DNA of 64,000 nt from Pontibacillus litoralis JSM 072002 (lineage in GTDB: Bacteria > Bacillota > Bacilli > Bacillales > BH030062). A program made the position numbers and the translations under genes. Under the pieces are notes generated by a model. That model ran no database searches. It worked only from the letters and a program-made list of their open reading frames with translations, and was not told the DNA's origin. Position 1 is the first letter of the stretch; every line of letters begins with the position of its first letter. Shown one piece after another: positions 61,945-64,000 of this stretch. The DNA lies in assembly GCF_000775615.1 (NCBI RefSeq), contig NZ_AVPG01000014.1:20580-84579 (forward strand), written 5' to 3'.

Positions 61945-63657
61945 TTAGATTCGTTCCTTGACGCTTGCTTTTACGCTTTGCAGTCTTGCTTCACTCATAT
62001 GACGCTCACCTGATTTCACGCCGTAATAAAATTTAATTTTCGGTTCTGTTCCAGATGGACGTAAGCAGAACCAGCAATCATCTTCTAGAATAAACTTCAG
62101 TACGTTGGCTTGTGGTAAGTCGATTTGTTCGGTGGAATCGTCGTGCACATATTGGCGAGTCGATGTGCTGTAATCTTCCACCGCAATTACTTGTAAACCG
62201 CCTGCTTCTGTTAATGGATTGGTGCGGAAATCGTTCATAATGTGCTCGATTTTCTCCGCTCCTGCCTTTCCCTCCATCTTCATGGATTGTAATCCCTCTA
62301 AGAAGTAGCCGTGGCGCTCGTACAATTGCTCCAGTGCTTCAAGCAACGTTTTCCCTTGTGCTTTCCAATAGGCAGCCATTTCTGCGGCAAGAACAGCTGC
62401 TTGAACGGCATCTTTATCACGGGCGAAATCTTTCACTAAGTAGCCGTAACTTTCTTCATAGCCGAACATAAACTGATGATCGCCGGACTGTTCGAATTGG
62501 CGGATTTTTTCCCCAATGAATTTGAACCCGGTTAATGTATCGAGCGTATCGATGTTGTAATGCTCTGCAATGATGCGGCCAAACTCGGAAGTAACAATGG
62601 TCTTAATCATAATGGCATTATCCGGTAGCTGTTGCTGTGACAATATGTAGTCAAGCATTAGCGCCCCGGTCTGGTTGCCGGTCAGCACTGTATATTCGCC
62701 TGCTTCCGTTGGGACCGCAACACCTAGACGATCCGCATCAGGGTCCGTCGCAAGTAATATATCCGCGTTTACTTCTTTCCCCTTTGCAATAGCCATTTCG
62801 AATGCCTGATGTTCCTCTGGATTCGGTGATGCAACTGTTGAGAATTCAGGATCAGGCTTCGCTTGTTCCGCTAAAACGTGAACGTGCTCGAAGCCAATCT
62901 GCTGCAGCCCTTTTTCCACTAAATGTGTCGCCGTGCCATGCAATGGACTAAATACAATCGATAAGTCTTCTGCAAGCTTACCACTAGCAAGAGAGTGAAG
63001 CTGAATCGTCTTTAACTGCTCTAAATACGCTTCATCCACCTCATCGTCTATCCACGTAAGTAGCTTCTTCGCCTCTAGTGAGGATTGGTCTATAACTGGA
63101 ATCATTAATTCATTTTCAATTTGATTTACATAATGGATTACTTCATTTGCTTGTGCAGGCGGCATTTGACCACCATCTTCGTTATACACTTTAAATCCAT
63201 TATACTCTGGTGGGTTATGACTTGCCGTAATGACTATACCTGCCGCTGCGCGAAGGTGACGCACCGCAAACGAGAGTTCAGGCGTCGGACGCAACGATGA
63301 AAAAACATATGTAGGAATGTCATGACGACCAAGCACACGAGCAACCTCCACCGCAAACTGCTGGCTCATATAACGCGAATCATACGCAACAGCCACACCT
63401 TTTTGCAGCCACTCGTTCCCCTTGTTTTCTAGATAATAAGCAAGACCCTCAGCTGCCCGCCGAACGGTATAAATGTTCATTCGATTCGTTCCAGGTCCAA
63501 GCTTGCCACGCATACCACCTGTGCCAAACTCCAAATTTTTGTAAAAGGCATCCTCCATTGCTTCATCTTGACCTTGCATAGCGTTGAGTTGATCCCTCAG
63601 CGCCTCATCTAAAGCATCAAATTCATTCCAACGTCGGTATTCCTCGTTCCAATTCAT
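61945..63657 (-). CDS. pgcA: Phosphoglucomutase / phosphomannomutase (alpha-D-phosphohexomutase)
   Basis: A 570-residue mutase that interconverts glucose-6-P and glucose-1-P for UDP-glucose synthesis. Active-site serine in VITASHNPPEYNGFKVY (about residue 143), metal loop LATDPDADRLG (about 305), sugar-binding GYEESYGYL (about 400) and phosphate-binding RPSGTEPKIKFY (near the C-terminus). Start at ATG 63657 with AAGGGTGG five bases upstream; a GTG three codons earlier overlaps that site. Monocistronic, next to repeat array C. Confidence 0.94.
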   Translation of the reverse strand: MNWNEEYRRWNEFDALDEALRDQLNAMQGQDEAMEDAFYKNLEFGTGGMRGKLGPGTNRMNIYTVRRAAEGLAYYLENKGNEWLQKGVAVAYDSRYMSQQFAVEVARVLGRHDIPTYVFSSLRPTPELSFAVRHLRAAAGIVITASHNPPEYNGFKVYNEDGGQMPPAQANEVIHYVNQIENELMIPVIDQSSLEAKKLLTWIDDEVDEAYLEQLKTIQLHSLASGKLAEDLSIVFSPLHGTATHLVEKGLQQIGFEHVHVLAEQAKPDPEFSTVASPNPEEHQAFEMAIAKGKEVNADILLATDPDADRLGVAVPTEAGEYTVLTGNQTGALMLDYILSQQQLPDNAIMIKTIVTSEFGRIIAEHYNIDTLDTLTGFKFIGEKIRQFEQSGDHQFMFGYEESYGYLVKDFARDKDAVQAAVLAAEMAAYWKAQGKTLLEALEQLYERHGYFLEGLQSMKMEGKAGAEKIEHIMNDFRTNPLTEAGGLQVIAVEDYSTSTRQYVHDDSTEQIDLPQANVLKFILEDDCWFCLRPSGTEPKIKFYYGVKSGERHMSEARLQSVKASVKERI

Positions 63658-63722
63658 TCGATCCACCCTTTATATGTATAATCACTACAACTTCTATTGT
63701 ATAAGATTTCCCAGCAGAATAG

Positions 63723-63752
63723 TACCATCATTTTGTAGAAAAAATGATGGTA
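63723..63752. repeat. Perfect hairpin at the edge of repeat array C
   Basis: Twelve-bp perfect inverted repeat TACCATCATTTT / AAAATGATGGTA with a six-base loop, 12 bases before the first GAGCGACT unit. No T run follows on either strand. Confidence 0.6.
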
Positions 63753-63764
63753 GGGGACAGAGGG

Positions 63765-64000
63765 GAGCGACTCACCTTCGAGCGGGAGCGACTCACACAC
63801 GCGGACGAGCGACTTTTCTTCGAGCGGGAGCGACTTTCATCGGCGGACGAGCGACTTGCCTTCGAGTGGGAGCGACTCACATGCGGACGAGCGACTTGCC
63901 TTCGAGCGGGAGCGACTTTCACACGCGGACGAGCGACTTGCATGCGAACGGGAGCGACTTGCACCGGCAGACGAGCGACTTGCCTTCGAGCGGGAGCGAC
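63765..64000. repeat. Tandem repeat array C, 21-bp units, continues past right edge
   Basis: Eleven full units and part of a twelfth, each starting GAGCGACT; all are 21 bp except one of 19. Two subtypes alternate strictly: one ends CTTCGAGCGG or close, the other ends in CGGAC or CAGAC, so the real period is 42 bp. It shares the core and period of array B but not its filler sequences. Open frames through it are by-products of the repeat. Confidence 0.92.

Noticed and set aside
63728..63964. A 78-codon minus-strand ORF rich in SRS and VAR.
   Set aside because: It is array C read in frame.
1..64000. tRNA, rRNA or riboswitch genes.
   Set aside because: I saw no tRNA-like cloverleaf, rRNA segment or known riboswitch core in the gaps, though a covariance search was not possible.

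Overview
The window is chromosomal DNA from a low-G+C Gram-positive of the Bacillaceae. Support for this: ComK, HemAT, TagO, two intact LCP proteins, a YtrA-type GntR/ABC operon, Bacillus-like Shine-Dalgarno sites (AAGGAGG or GGAGG, often with GTG or TTG starts), intrinsic terminators, and a ~118-bp interspersed element of a type found in Bacillaceae genomes. I cannot name the genus; a halotolerant relative of Pontibacillus or Halobacillus would fit, but that is an impression. I found no tRNA, rRNA, CRISPR array or intact mobile element.

Layout. 1-16.6 kb: a partial glycerate kinase, a PAS/GGDEF/EAL phosphodiesterase, VanZ, an eroded LCP-like protein, HemAT, an orphan response regulator, a SWIM-SNF2 helicase, a sodium/bile-acid-type symporter, a DUF2252 protein, a SEC-C protein and a chemoreceptor with a sigma-D-like promoter. 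16.6-22.8 kb: two related 21-bp repeat arrays flank an operon for a GntR regulator, an ABC ATPase, an ABC-2 permease and an ECF sigma factor; a NERD protein follows. 22.9-27.8 kb: cell-wall genes (LD-carboxypeptidase, amidase, LCP) plus a CpsB paralogue that has lost nearly all metal ligands. 28-34 kb: an N-acyl amino acid racemase locus (two YfcC transporters, racemase, RpiR regulator, M20 hydrolase) whose divergent promoters share a palindromic operator. 34-41.3 kb: a sigma-70-type factor divergent from comK, a second SEC-C protein, a Fic protein, and an SDR/hydrolase pair. 41.3-42 kb: IS30 and IS66 remnants. 42-63.7 kb: a long minus-strand surface-polysaccharide region. The right edge enters a third 21-bp repeat array.

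How the genes work together. The polysaccharide region holds precursor supply (pgcA, galU, galE), lipid-linked initiation (tagO, a small sugar transferase), a 4,6-dehydratase and aminotransferase for an aminodeoxysugar, nonulosonic (sialic-type) acid synthesis and activation (neuC, neuB, neuA with an ATP-grasp enzyme and a HAD hydrolase between them), a glycosyltransferase-like protein, Wzy- and Wzx-type membrane proteins, a Wzz/CpsD/CpsB tyrosine-phosphorylation module, and an LCP protein to attach polymer to the wall. The inner part (about 42.1-52.6 kb) is visibly more A+T-rich than its flanks and is bordered on one side by IS debris, which suggests an exchangeable cassette within a conserved frame.
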